From positions 363,799 to 427,798 of the forward strand of contig BCIM01000003.1 in NCBI GenBank assembly GCA_039545315.1: DNA of 64,000 nt, read 5' to 3'. The DNA is from Kondoa malvinella. Its lineage: Eukaryota; Basidiomycota; Agaricostilbomycetes; Agaricostilbales; Kondoaceae. Under the pieces are notes generated by a model. It was not told where the DNA came from, did no database searches, and saw nothing but the letters and a program-made list of their open reading frames with translations. Positions 36,001-47,426 of the stretch are shown in pieces. A program made the translations under genes and the position numbers. Positions within the stretch are counted from its first letter, which is position 1; each line of letters starts with the position of its first letter.

Positions 36001-39000
36001 CTACTTCTTATGCGAAACGATAGCCTGAGCGAAAATGTTCTGCCAGCGAAGATACGCGGGTTTGCTGAGATCCGCTTCCTCCTTGGGCGGTAGCGACTTT
36101 CTCGTTTTGCGACCTTTCGGTGCGACTGGCGGTGTAGTAACAGGCTCTTCAGAAGGTGGTTCTAGGTCCTTGAGTCGTCTCTTGGCGCCGCCCATGAGGT
36201 ATGGTCGCCATTCTTTCAGATCAGCTTTGAGCGCATATTCTCGCGAACCTTTGCTATTGAGCCAGCTGAGGAGTTGTTCGAGCTGTAGCACAGTGTATTA
36301 GTCAAGCATCAGAGCAGGTAATTGACCGACTCGCCTCTTCGTCCGTCGTCAGATATGACCACTCGCCAATATCCAAAATAGCCTGCTCATCGACCATCTC
36401 TTTGGCACGCCTCTGTTTCAACCCATCCTCTCCGCCTTCAGTCTCGCACGCAGTCATCCAATCTTCAGCGCTCGGCCCTTGCACAAACAGCCTGCCGGTT
36501 CCATATACAGGTTTGCCCTCTTCGCTAAGCAGCTCCATGGTGCCAATACCGTCAAAATACCAATAGCGATTGAAGAATCGATCTTTGCCTAATGGTCGAA
36601 CGCGCAATACTTGTTGATGTCGCCTGAACTCTCGTTCCGTTTGCTCGTCTCGCGCCTGAACGGAAACCAGACCCTCTTCGATTCGCTGCTTGTCCGGCAC
36701 TGCTGCTTGAGGTGTACTTTTACGCTCTTGCGCCTTCTTCTTGGAGTCTGATTTGGATGCTAAGCTTGACTTGGCTTTAGCTGCGGCTTCTGCTTTCTTT
36801 TGCAATGACTTTTCGCGTAGCACGGCTTGCCTCGACCCAGCAGCACTGGAGAAGCTGGTTTCAGCAACAGAGTCGGCTATTGATCCATTGGTCGAAGCGA
36901 GCTCGTCCACATCGCTGCCAACATCTTCATGGCGGCCATTCGCAACGGAAGAAGGTTCCTTGAGCTCGTCCAGGTCCATTTCCGTAGCCGGCGTTCCGTC
37001 ACGAGGAGTAGCAGTCCCGCGAGGTGTGGATGTTCCTGCGACAGGTGCGCTCGGTGCTGGTGCTGGTGCTGAATTCGCTTGCGGTGCCTTAGCCGAAGCC
37101 TCTAGAGCAGTCTTTTCAGCCATGCTATATTATAATAATTAGATGTGTCGTGTCCCGAAATATCTCTGAGCTTACAGAGTACGCCTGTCCCGATTGACTT
37201 CGATTCGATCCTTTCGCAATTCGGTCAAAGCATTCTCGCAATCGTCGATGTACGAGCGAATAGCTTTCGAGTTGATAACAAACTCGCAGAGCAAAGACAG
37301 GATGGCGAGCTTGTACTGCAAAGGCAGAGTGGGGTAGGCCTCAACGACACCATTCTCTTCTTCAGCCTCTGATGATGCTTCGCTGCCTTCTTGCTCGATT
37401 TCCGTCAGTGCCGAAGTTGCAGTATCTGGAGGGTCCGCCATGATATTTGCAGCATCATAGGCGAAGAGGTGACGAAGGATTCCGGGTAATTCAGGCATTG
37501 TCTCAATGCCACCTCGCTACCAAAAGGTCAGCCCGCATCGAGATGCGGGACAGAATCTCTCACCTGACAAAGACAACCTATGAGGTACTTTTCCCAGCCT
37601 GCTCGACCATTCGCAGTATTCAGTCGCTTTGATCGATCCCATTTCCTCGAATGCTCCAAGCCTTTTCTGACTAGCCGCTCCTTCTGTGCTGGACTCATTG
37701 ACTCTTCTCCCTCCAGTATCGTTGAAGGGTCGTAGAAAGCGGGTAAATCGCCAGTAGCGGTAGCTGAATGCGTACCAGGAACACGCGAGTTTTCGTTGAT
37801 GGCCAACGTGATGAGACAGCCGTGCACTTCTGAAATGAGAGCACAAGGGATCTGTGGATCATCATGCTTCAGAGCGGCTTCAAACTCGTCAAGGGTGAAG
37901 TTGGCGAGGAAAAGTGGCCATCTGCGAACAAGTCAGCACAGCATTGCTTGAATAAGTCAAGAGTCGTACCCAAAGATATTGAGCGTATTCCAAATATGCA
38001 AGAAGGAGTCAAAGAGCTCTTGCGGCACAGGCAAATCTTTCGACAAAGCAGGTTTAGGTGGTAGATCAGGTCCATCGCCAGCTTTTCGTAGCGCACGACC
38101 GTCGAAAATAGTCAGCGGGTCTAGTTGAAGATCTTCTATTGGGTATTTGATGGAGCGCTTGACGGGCTTGGGCGGTTCTGGTTCGTCATCATCGAAATCG
38201 ACTTTATTTGCTTCTTCTGCTTTAATGGCTGCAGCACGACCTGCCATAAGTGAGATTAGCATAAGATTGATGGTCGTACTCAAACAAACGCACTCCGCTG
38301 TCTCTTCGCTGTAGGGTAATCATCATTACTGACTTTCTTCCTCTTTGCCAATGCGCCCTCCCGAATATCCTTGTTTCGAGCAGCAACGTCCGCAGATTGA
38401 TTCAGAGGCAGCCCAAACTGTTGCGCCAATCTCGGCTTCACCAACCAAGGTGATCCAACCGAAGGATCTCTCGTGACGCATTCCTTCAAATAGCGCTTCA
38501 ATATCGATTTCGAGAAAGCTAGTCGATCTCGACTGAGCTGCTTGTTGGTAGCCTCCATAAAGCTGCCAGCGAATTTGTTGTGCTCGCCAACGAGCTGAAC
38601 AGTGTATTTGTATTCTTCAGCAGGGTCAGATTGCATCACGTCGTCTATAAAGACGTTCAAGTCGGTAGCGAGGAAGTGAGCAATTTGGTTGTTGTTGGTC
38701 TTGGATAGATCTTGAGGTGCAAAAATGTCGCCTTGGGCTCCTGCAGCCAGATGCTGCTGAAATCGATCACGCAGCACTTGAGGTGGAAACACGGCAGAAA
38801 CGATGCAAGGGTATCTGCGAAACGTGCGTCAGCATGATGTACAGAAACAGAGACTGAGCTGACTTACTTATCGCTTGCGACTTCAACAAAACATTGCTCA
38901 CCATAGAAATACCGATCTTTGTATCTCTCAAATATTAGGTCAATCAAGGTATCGAGTCGCCCAATAATCTCTGCCGGTCATATGAGCTAGTGATATAGCG

Positions 39001-39378
39001 TCCGAGATATATACGAACGGAATTGAATCGTTCGCAAGACTTTGCCCTTCAACAGCTCAGGGAAGCGACCGTTGACTATTTCGTGCTCTCTTCGCTCTGA
39101 ATTGAGAGCAGTATAGTAGTCCATACCGGACTTTCCCGTAGCTTCGCATGTAAAGATCTTTTGAAGGTAAAACGAAATACGGTTCGAGTAGGATCTGAGG
39201 AAAAAGGAAGTGAGCATTACTTGGAACAGTCAAAGAGACGCGGGACTGACTCAAAGTCGAGAAAGATTTCGCCTGTAGCTTGTAGGTAAAAGACTTGGGT
39301 CTCAGGGGGCAAGGTGTCGTCGCGCACTCCTTCAGGCAGAGGCACCAGCGGAACAGGCTTCCTCTTCAAAGTAGGCAT
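36001..39378 (-). CDS. ISWI chromatin-remodelling complex subunit Itc1 (WAC-DDT-WHIM protein)
   Basis: Regulatory partner of the Isw2 ATPase, orthologous to ACF1/BAZ proteins. It begins MPTLKRKPVPLVPLPEGV, then a WAC domain (YRFN..FLDFES, IFTCEATGKSGMDYYTALNSERREHE). The next exon group has VFPPQVLRDRFQQHLA. A DDT domain follows (LPVPQELFDSFLHIWNTLNIFG, WPLFLANFTLDEFEAAL). The WHIM1 segment is LPLQYKLAILSLLCEFVINSKAIRSYI; a Lys/Ala-rich coiled region and the WHIM3 type motif LGKDRFFNRYWYFDGI come next. The C-terminus ends FAQAIVSHKK. About 980 residues, with about ten introns. No bromodomain or PHD finger, as expected for Itc1 rather than animal ACF1. Confidence 0.9.
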
Positions 39379-39940
39379 TGTTGAGAGTGCAGAGGAGGCG
39401 CAACGGAAGCTTGAGAGTCGAAAGAATGAAAGGTGTCAAGGTCGAGCGCGATAACACGAGCGATCTCTTGCGATTACAACTTCAAGTTAGAAATGGAAAA
39501 TCAAAGACGTTTGAGCTGTTCTTGAGCTGCTTTAAGGCGAAATGGGATGCTGAGGTTAGTCCAAGGTGTGCTGGACCGTGAAAGAATGGAAAGGCTGCTT
39601 GATTCCGGCTAGAAGTCGTTTGGAGCGCAAAACAGCGGTGCTCAGGCAGATTTGGCGGATTGACAGCTGATCTAGCTCGCCAAGCGCGTTGCAGGCTGAT
39701 GTGCGCTGCCCAGAAGGTCGTTCAGGCCGTCGTCCAAGCTGGGCAACGAGTTATCGAAGACAAGTTCGAACTTGCTTCTCTATGTCGAAGGCTTGCTCTC
39801 GGACCAACTCCCTTGTTTTCCGGTCCGCCCAGTTCAAGCAGGTCTCTATTCTGCTCTGCTGTAGAAGCTGGTATGAGGTAGCATAGCCTATCTATCGCAA
39901 CCCGAAAAGCGCAACCTGTGTCGAGCCGCTTTGAAAGCCA
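39379..39940. promoter_or_regulatory. Divergent promoter region between ITC1 and MTQ1
   Basis: About 560 bases. Overlapping short frames on the plus strand (39378-39581, 39660-39881, 39689-39886) are unrelated to known families and I treat them as non-coding. A further upstream exon of the methyltransferase carrying its mitochondrial presequence could lie here, but I could not identify one. Confidence 0.4.
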
Positions 39941-40899
39941 ATGGGCCGTTTTGGCTTATCGAGCTCATATGGTCTTCTGCCGCGCTATAGGCAGTCTGCA
40001 GCAATCATACTACCTGCCAAGCGAGATGCGGCACTACTTCGCAGATTAACAAATTCTGAAGATGTCTTGCGCTGGCTGAAAAAAGCTGCCAAAAGTAGCT
40101 CACACCTATCTCAAATGGTCCATGAGCATACCGTGAACGCAAAGCCTTTATCGTATTGCATTGGTGCCTTTGTTTCTCGCCATATTTCGACATACCTCAT
40201 GTCGCTTGTCTAGGCCATCAGCCTTTCAATGCTCTCTCTCTTGCTATTGTACCGCCTATCCTCATTCCTCGACCAGAGACTGAAGCTTGGACGTCGGATT
40301 TCTCACGAAAACTTGCTTCTCGACTCCTTGGACGTTCCAAGCGGTTCAATATTCTCGAAGTCGGTTCAGGCAGCGGCTGTATTGCCCTGCATCTCGCTGC
40401 TAGTCTTCCTTCGGACTCTGCAGTCATCTATTCAATCGATTACTCGGATCAAGCTGTGGCTTTGAGTCAAAAGAACGCATCACGAAACAAGCATCTTCTA
40501 CAGAATCCAGTCTCTTTCCATCAAAGGGATCTCTTCGACTCTTCCCTACCTAAACAAGTCCTCGCTCTACTACCAAGATCAGACAAATTCGATTTGATAG
40601 TCTCTAATCCTCCTTACATTTCGCCAATTGAATACCTTGAACTGGACAAGTCAGTCAAAGAATGGGAAGATAAAGCTGCTCTGGTCGGCTCACAAGAGAA
40701 TGCGGACGGGCTAGAGTATTATCGTAGGATCGCTGAGTTATGCGGGACACTCTTGAAAGGCGAAGAAGGGATGCCAAAGGTCGTGCTGGAAGTGGGTTGG
40801 AAGCAGGCGGATCAAGTGAAGGAGATTTTTCAGCACCTGGGAACGGTCAGCGTCAGTAAGGATATCTTTGGCGTTGATAGAGTGGTCAAGGTCTATTGA
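39941..40899 (+). CDS. Peptide-chain release factor glutamine methyltransferase (Mtq1/PrmC/HemK family)
   Basis: Uses S-adenosylmethionine to methylate the GGQ glutamine of release factors; the single-domain HemK type without Trm112-type features is usually the mitochondrial one. One intron (40160-40213) joins KPLSYCIG to HQPFNALSLAIVPPILIPRPETE, a family hallmark. The SAM-binding motif is ILEVGSGSGCIALHLA. Motif II is YSIDYSDQAV and the catalytic motif NPPY is in DLIVSNPPYISP. The C-terminus ends DIFGVDRVVKVY. About 300 residues. The N-terminus contains Arg and few acids (MGRFGLSSSYGLLPRYRQSA), consistent with import into mitochondria. Confidence 0.93.
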
Positions 40900-41133
40900 A
40901 AAGTGCGGAGTTGAATGAATGAAATGGGCATGATCGGGCGGACCCAATGCAATGGATGTATCAAAGGGCTTCTGCAAGTGGATACGCAACTTGAGCCGGC
41001 CTCAGAAATAGTATGCGCTAGTCTCAAGCCTTATCTCTGAAAAACTTAAACTTCTTCCCGAGATCACATTTTTTCTGTCCTTTCTTCTGAACGACTGCTG
41101 AACGCGCGCTATATACCCTTTCAAGCCTGCAAC

Positions 41134-43731
41134 ATGGCTGACCATGCGATACCTATTGGCCAACAGAGGCAGAAGCATGGCTCGTTACTCGGCACTTCGT
41201 TAGACATGGTCTGGGTGAGTCGCTAGCCTTATGCAAAGAGGTCTGCGCTGATTGCTGTGTCTAATTTATAGTCCTACAGCCGCTCCACTGCTTTCATTGG
41301 CTCTCAGATGCCTTCTTCACCCAGCTTCGTCGCGCGTTATCTACCTCGCGGAACCAAAGGCAGCAATACAGACACAGAAGACGGGAGCATAGCAAGGACA
41401 TATAGCAACGATGATGAATCACTGCAAGAGCTGGATGAGGATGCTTCAGATAGCTATAGCGAAGAGGACGATATTGGGCCAATATGGGCCTCGACAAGTG
41501 AAGCGCTTCCGCCCAATGCGATAGCGAGGCAGAAGGAGGGCCGCAAACGTAGGAGATCAAGTAGAAGATCAGCAAAAGGCAGCACTGTGCCCGCTTCTTC
41601 AGCTTCGGAAACTTCTGCTTTACTAGCAACTGCACCTGATTATCCCGTATATGGCTCTTCACCACCTGAAGAGGTTCCATTTGCAAGACGCAACAGCGCG
41701 CTCAAAGCGCACATGCGAAAATCGCTATCGTCTATACGAGGAGATTCAGCTTTGGCGATCAGCGAAGCTGGTTCAGATTATGGAGATGACACACCTGGCA
41801 TGAGCACGTTCGCTCAGAGCTTGTTCAATTCCATTAATGTGCTGGTTGGCGTCGCTATCCTTGCCGAACGTCAGCCCTAGCCCTTCCCGTACTGTCTTAT
41901 TGCTGAAGATGTAATGACAGCATTGGCATTTGCGCATGCCGGATGGGTACTCGGCGTACTAATAACACTCTTTTGCGCTCTTATCACCAACTATACGGCC
42001 AAGATTCTAGCAAAGCTAATACGGTCTCGAAGTGGGCTGTCTTCGTACATCGATATCGGTGCTCTTGGTGAGCTAGTTTGAAAGCACTTCCAGGCATTAC
42101 CCTGACCCTGTCAATAGCCTTTGGAGACAGAGCACGGATGGGGATCAGTCTGTTATTTGCCTTGGAGCTGTCCTCCCTCTCGTGAGTTGTTTTTCATTTG
42201 GCTTTTCGCTTGTCTCTGAACCTGAACCCCGCTCTTCCCCACAGAGTCGCGCTCGTCGTTCTATTTGGCGATAGCATGTCCTTCTTGATACCCCGTCTGT
42301 CCAGCAATGAGTTCAAGCTGATAGGCTTCTTCATGTGAGCTGCTTTCCGGGAACGGCCAAGGAGAAGATTTGACATCTATTTAATAGAATATGCCCTACT
42401 GTATTCCTACCGCTACGGTTCCTATCTGTAACATCCTTAATCGGGTAAGCAGCCCTTGCAGAGCTAGTCGAGAAAAATTCTGATTGGTTCACAGCATTGT
42501 ATCTTGCATCACATTATTGGTCGTCGTCTATGTCGACGGCGCCCTCAAAAGAGAAGCTCCAGGTAGCTTACGACACCCAGTACATACCAACGTTGGCCCA
42601 GACTGGCCTACCCTTCCTTTGACTTTCGGGTTGATCATGAGCGGCGTAAGCCTATCTCAGGCTAGTGATATAAGTGACTCACGATTGTACAGTTTGCTGG
42701 GCATGCTGTTATGCCATCACTAGCGAAGGATATGAAGTCGCCTAAACAATTCAATTCGATGATCAATCTCGCATACCTATTCTCAACCATCATATACCTT
42801 CTTATGGCAATCGCAGGCTTTCTCATGTAAGTGGACAGGACAAGAAACAGATTAGCACTGACTGAACTTTCATGAATACAGGTTCGGGCAAGATTCAGCT
42901 CAAGAGGTACTTGTTTACGGTCGATCTTGACTCGCGCCGCTGACTATAGTACCAAATAGATCAGCCAAAATCTTCTCTCAACACCTGGATACCCTCGCAC
43001 AGTTACAAGACTCGCCGTCTGGACAATAGCTATCAATCCACTTTGCAAATTCGCTTTGGGCATCAGGTGAGCTAAAAAGTCTCTTCCATTTGCGACCCCC
43101 GCTAATCTCTGTACAGACCACTCACAACAACAATCGAATACATGCTCGGAATAGACCAAGATTATGATAAAGCGTCCGAGCAAGAGGCGGCCAGATCAGA
43201 TGTCAAAGCGGATGAGCAAGCTCACGAATCTACGCTATCCCCGCCCGCGTCCTTCAGAACGGAAATACCGAAGAACAACAGCGGCTCACGAGCCAAAGTA
43301 CAAGGAGCGAATTCGTCTGCTTTTTCTCGGATATCGCTCACTGAAGCCCCGAAACCAGTCAGAGCAACTGTCAGCGTGCTCGTCAAGATTATCACTACTG
43401 CGCTCGTGGTCGCTACTGCAATCTTCTGGCCTGGCTTCGAATCCGTCATGTCATTCTTGGGCGCCTTTTCGGCTTTCGTCATCTGTGTTCTCATACCGAT
43501 CAGCGCCAATTTGGTATTGAACAGAAAGGAGATGAGCTGGTCTCGCATAGTTTTTGAAGGTGTTTTGTTTGTAATATCGACAGGTGAGTTAGCGCCTCTG
43601 CCCGCGCCTTGTTCGGTTGCTCATACTCGTTGCAGTGATGTGCATCGTTGGGACTGTATTCTCTTTCCTACGTATGTCCTTTTGCTCAGCAGTGTGAATC
43701 GCGGCTCACGTTGCGTTTAGCTTCGCGGTAG
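41134..43731 (+). CDS. Vacuolar amino-acid transporter, AVT1-like (AAAP family)
   Basis: Proton-coupled amino-acid exchange at the vacuole is the known family role. The first exon MADHAIPIGQQRQKHGS and a long, acidic and Ser-rich cytosolic N-terminus of about 220 residues contain many potential phosphorylation sites. The transport domain begins TFAQSLFNSINVLVGVAIL, then ALPFPYCLIAE. Further membrane segments are AGWVLGVLITLFCALITNYTA, VALVVLFGDSMSFLIP, IVSCITLLVVVYVDG, FSTIIYLLMAIAGFLMFG and VKIITTALVVATAIFWPG, about eleven in all. A hydrophilic loop of about 80 residues interrupts segments nine and ten. It ends GTVFSFLPSR. About 11 introns; roughly 640 residues. Confidence 0.87.
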
Positions 43732-43993
43732 CATAGAAGCGCACTTGCAAATACGATCACACAAACCTGCACATTGATTCCCGTCACCAAAATCAACCTG
43801 GCCAGCATCTACTCCTAGTCTGCCTGGCCCCTTCCTCCCTGATTTGATGAGCAGGAAGCCTATGGCGGCCGATCACTTTTTTCCCACCTGCTTATGTGAC
43901 TGTGCCTGAAAAAGTCGGCACTTTGTGGAGTGAGGCTTTCAGCCTTTCACCCTAATCCGACAGAACGATGACGATCCTTCCGCTGCTCGGTAG

Positions 43994-44000
43994 TATAAAA
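43994..44000 (+). promoter_or_regulatory. TATA box of the first secreted-protein gene
   Basis: A clean TATAAAA element 59 bases upstream of the ATG at 44059, followed by a pyrimidine-rich stretch with a CTCAACTACC-like probable transcription start. This arrangement is typical of strongly expressed fungal genes. The start of its paralogue at 45326 has the pyrimidine tract but no equally clear TATA box. Confidence 0.6.
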
Positions 44001-44058
44001 CCAAATCCGAGCCTCTCACTTTTCTTTCCTCAACTACCTTCATCTACATCACTTCAAA

Positions 44059-44837
44059 ATGTACTTCAACACTCTTCTAGCTGCCGCCGCTATCGTTCCA
44101 GCTCTCGCTGCTCCCCTCGCACGTCGCCAGGATGATTCTTCGGCGACCCTCTCTGGCAGCTTGACTGCTCCAACCGAGAACTCCTCTGTTCAAAGAGGTG
44201 TCAACGGACTCTTGAACGTCAGGTGGGCACTTTTCTTCCGCTTCGCCGCATCCATACTGATGTGCTGCTTGTTCAGCTACACTCCTGGTGCTCAGACGAG
44301 TTTCATCGACATTGAGCTACTCTCCGGTGGATCTGGCGACGATAATGACTTTGACTCGACCGACATCGTCACTGGATGGGCACCAAGCAACGGCACCGCC
44401 GCAATGACTGCCTCGTTCCGTCTTGTCAATGACGATTTTGATGCGTGAGTCTACATTCGCTAGTCAACAAGTCTACATCGCTTACATACATATGACCATG
44501 CAGTCCTACCGAGGATGATGATGAGGGAATCCCATGCGGAGCTACAACCTGTGAGCCTGTCTCCGGATGAGTCTGAATCATTATCCTGATACATTACCGC
44601 AGATCTCCGAGTCACCGAATACCAGACCAGCGCTGGCCGAACCCAATCTGTCCGAGGTTAGTGCAAGCCCACCTCAGCATTGTTCGCATCTCAATGTGTC
44701 ATCTAGGTCCTCGCGTCCCTATCACCTTGGAATGCGCCAGCGGGAATGCTACCACTTCCTCTGCTGCTCCAAGCGCTACTCAAGGAGATGACAACGAGGG
44801 AGATGGAGAGGGTGACAACACTGAGGAGTCTGACTAG
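44059..44837 (+). CDS. Small secreted protein, paralogue 1 of a tandem pair
   Basis: No known family recognised. A signal peptide (MYFNTLLAAAAIVPALAAPLA) is followed by a dibasic-like RR site. The mature domain is beta-rich: SATLSGSLTAPTENSSV, then after an intron YTPGAQTSFIDIELLSG, DIVTGWAPSNGTAAMTASFRLV, GIPCGATTYLRVTEYQTSAGRTQSVRGP and ITLECAS. Two cysteines probably pair. The C-terminus is a Ser/Thr/Ala then Asp/Glu/Gly-rich tail (TQGDDNEGDGEGDNTEESD). About 185 residues. It is close to the neighbouring gene at 45326 over the whole mature domain, so the two arose by tandem duplication. Secretion, small size and lack of known homology make it a candidate wall or effector protein. A TATA box upstream suggests strong expression. 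Confidence 0.85.
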
Positions 44838-45325
44838 ATCATGGAGCACACCTACACTTAATATTAAAATGTCACATAATGCATAATATCTTGTGTTCAC
44901 CGCGGCCCCTTCTGTTTTGTTCACCTCTGCTATCTCTTTGCGCTACAATATTGAGACATCTTTCGTCTCGAATGTGGTACGGACATCTTTTTGAGCTTTA
45001 CTAGCGACCATCCGAGCTTCATTTGCATGTCTCGCGGTCATCCATATGCGCCGTAGCCTTGCGCCCTGCCTGTTCTGCTGTCCACTGCGCGTCACATGTC
45101 TCTATAATAGGATCGCTATTGCCAAGCTTGAGGCTTCGCCCTGTCTCTCTACCAGCAGGCCAAGAAGGGAAAGCCATCACGTCATAACACATCCCGAGAG
45201 GCGCTGCTTCTATAGGCTATAGGCTGAATGTTTTAACTTTTGCTCTTCTCCTCTTCCACAAACCTATCCATTCATTCTCGCCAAACTCCTTTTGCGCTCG
45301 CTCTCCTCAACTTGAAAAAGAAAAG
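44838..45325. promoter_or_regulatory. Spacer and promoter between the two secreted-protein genes
   Basis: About 490 bases. It ends in a pyrimidine-rich stretch (45240-45320) that leads into the ATG of the second gene. Two TATAGGC units lie close together near 45213-45226. No coding frame is convincing. No residual copy of the neighbouring genes was noticed. Confidence 0.4.
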
Positions 45326-46023
45326 ATGCTCTTCAACTCTCTCGCTCTTCTCGCTATTGCGCCCTTCTTGGCTCTAGCTGCACCTCTAGCTGCTCGCCAG
45401 AACACCGCTACAACTCTTTCGGGAAGCTTGACGGCACCAGCCGACGGAGCTAGCGTTGTAAGAGGCCCTACTGGTTTGCTCACTCTTATCTACACTCCTG
45501 GAAAGTGCTGTCATTGCTTTAGATGAGCTTTGACTGATATGTTGAACAGGTCCAGAGACTGCTTGGATTGATGTGAGCTTCAGCCTGTGATCAGGTTATG
45601 CCCTGCTCAGCACTGACTTTAACAGGTCGAGGTGTTGACGGAAGATAATGATGATGATGAAGAGGAAACTGACTTGGACAGCGATACGCTTGTAAGGCTG
45701 CTGATTTCCCTGAGATTTGGGTTTACTCATTTATTGCTGTTCAGGTCGAGGGATGGGCACCTACCAATGGCACTGAAGCTATGACTGCTTCCTTCCGTCT
45801 GGTCGATGATGACAAGTACGACACGCCTTCTCAAAGGGATGATGATGCTATTCCTTGCGACGGAACTTTCTGTATGTTTCAAGGTCTACTGTTCCGTGCA
45901 AACTTGCTGACTCTGTATGCCTCAGACTTGCGCGTCGTTGAGCACCAAACCACTACTGGTACCAGAACCACTTCTGTCCGCGGACCCAGAACCACCCACA
46001 CTCTGTCTTGCGCAACTGCCTAA
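45326..46023 (+). CDS. Small secreted protein, paralogue 2 of a tandem pair
   Basis: Same layout as the upstream gene: signal peptide MLFNSLALLAIAPFLALAAPLA, then ATTLSGSLTAPADGASVVRGP, YTPGPETAWIDVEVL, an acidic stretch (EDNDDDEEETD), VEGWAPTNGTEAMTASFRLV, AIPCDGTFYLRVVEHQTT and TSVRGPRTTHTLSCATA. It lacks the acidic tail of paralogue 1 and instead has an acidic run inside the domain. Both conserved cysteines are present. Five exons, about 160 residues. The conserved cores and matching intron positions (just before the YTPG block) support recent tandem duplication. Function unknown. Confidence 0.85.
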
Positions 46024-46162
46024 GGCTCTCTGTGCGAGAAAAGGACAATGATCTTGTAGTATAGCATGCACGCTTGTATAGAAATGCACAAACCGTACCC
46101 ATTTAGGAATTGGATTCGCGCGTCATTACGCTCTTCAAGCAACAACCTTGTCTTCGACCAAA

Positions 46163-47229
46163 ATGGCGTTCCTTCAGCCAATCACGCAGAACTTGCCGTA
46201 TTTCATACAAGCGCCCATTATCGGCGTTATCGGACAGGTGTGTCGTCTTATGCAATGGCTTGACGTTTTGACATTGAATTTAATGTGAAATAGGAATGCT
46301 ACACAACTCTTGTGAGGGTTTCAGCTTGCACGCGTAGTCTGGTGTGAATACAAAGGCTAAGGCTGCTTATCGTAGGTCTATAACGTGGACCTCGGCGATG
46401 TCAATTGCATCAAGTATTCAATCTCAAAAGGTCTCGGACTGGGCATTGTCGTGTTCGTTCAGCCTTCTTGTACGCTGGTACACGACTGAATGCTGCATGT
46501 AGCGGAGGCGGTATCGTCAAAGTTCCACAGATCATCAAGATCTTGAAGGCTCAATCAGCGCGCGGTCTCTCGCTATCCTCCTATCTGCTCGACACGAGCA
46601 GTCTCATCATTGGAGTAGCTTACAACCTACGCTCCAACTTCCCTTTATCTACTTATGGCGAAAACATTGCTCTAGCCATTCAAAACGTAATCATCATTTG
46701 CCTGATCGTCTTGTACAACCCGAATGCACTTCCATCAGCGCTCACACCGAAAGAATCACTCTCCACCCGTCGATCACCACCTTACGGCGCAGTAGCTCTT
46801 TTCCTCACTCTAGGCATCGCGTCCTTCTACACGCTGTTATCGGAAACCTTTACTTCAATGTCACTTTTACGAACCCTGCTCAAGCTTTCCATCCCGCTTT
46901 CGCTCTCTGCCAAATTCCCTCAAATTATGGAAAACTACAAGAACAAATCAACAGGTCAATTATCCGCTTTCTTGGTCATCAATTCTCTAGCAGGGTGTCT
47001 GGCTCGAGTGTACACGACACAAACTGAAACGGGTGATTCGACTATATGGTGGAGTTTCATGTTGGCTGCCATGCTTAATGGGGTCTTGGCTGCGCAAATG
47101 ATGTATTATTGGAGTGCAAAAGACGTGTCGGTGAAGGAAAAGGAGAAAAGGGAGGAAATCAAACTCAATACCTCGCCTATTTCTGTGCAGACGCATGCAG
47201 GTAGATTAAGAGGCTTGTTACCGAGGTAG
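46163..47229 (+). CDS. Mannose-P-dolichol utilisation protein MPDU1 (PQ-loop membrane protein)
   Basis: An ER membrane protein needed for use of dolichol-phosphate mannose and glucose in N-glycan and GPI synthesis. The start MAFLQPITQNLPYFIQAPI is followed by two introns and YNVDLGDVNCIKYSISKGLGLGIVV. The first PQ-loop is GGGIVKVPQIIKILKAQSARGLSLSSYLLD and the second is LSAKFPQIMENYKNKSTGQLSAFLV. About seven membrane segments, ending with a basic tail that finishes LRGLLPR. About 280 residues, normal. The splice at about 46440-46499 was chosen because it gives VVGGGIVKVPQ. Confidence 0.92.
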
Positions 47230-47426
47230 ACGCTGTACTGAGATTTTCATCCTTGTTTTCAAGGCAGCGCGCCGATCAGTCCCGGTCAAAGATATGCGTC
47301 TGGCTCGGGCAAACCAAAGAATTGGATCAGAAAGGCAGATTGAGATTGGGTATCGAAATAAAGAGGGACATTGATGACAATGCTAAGCATTCATTTGAAT
47401 AGCCTTTTTATGGACAGCTTTTGCAT

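Noticed and set aside
39378..39886. Several plus-strand frames upstream of the methyltransferase
   Set aside because: They overlap one another in different frames and show no similarity; a hidden presequence exon remains possible but is unsupported.
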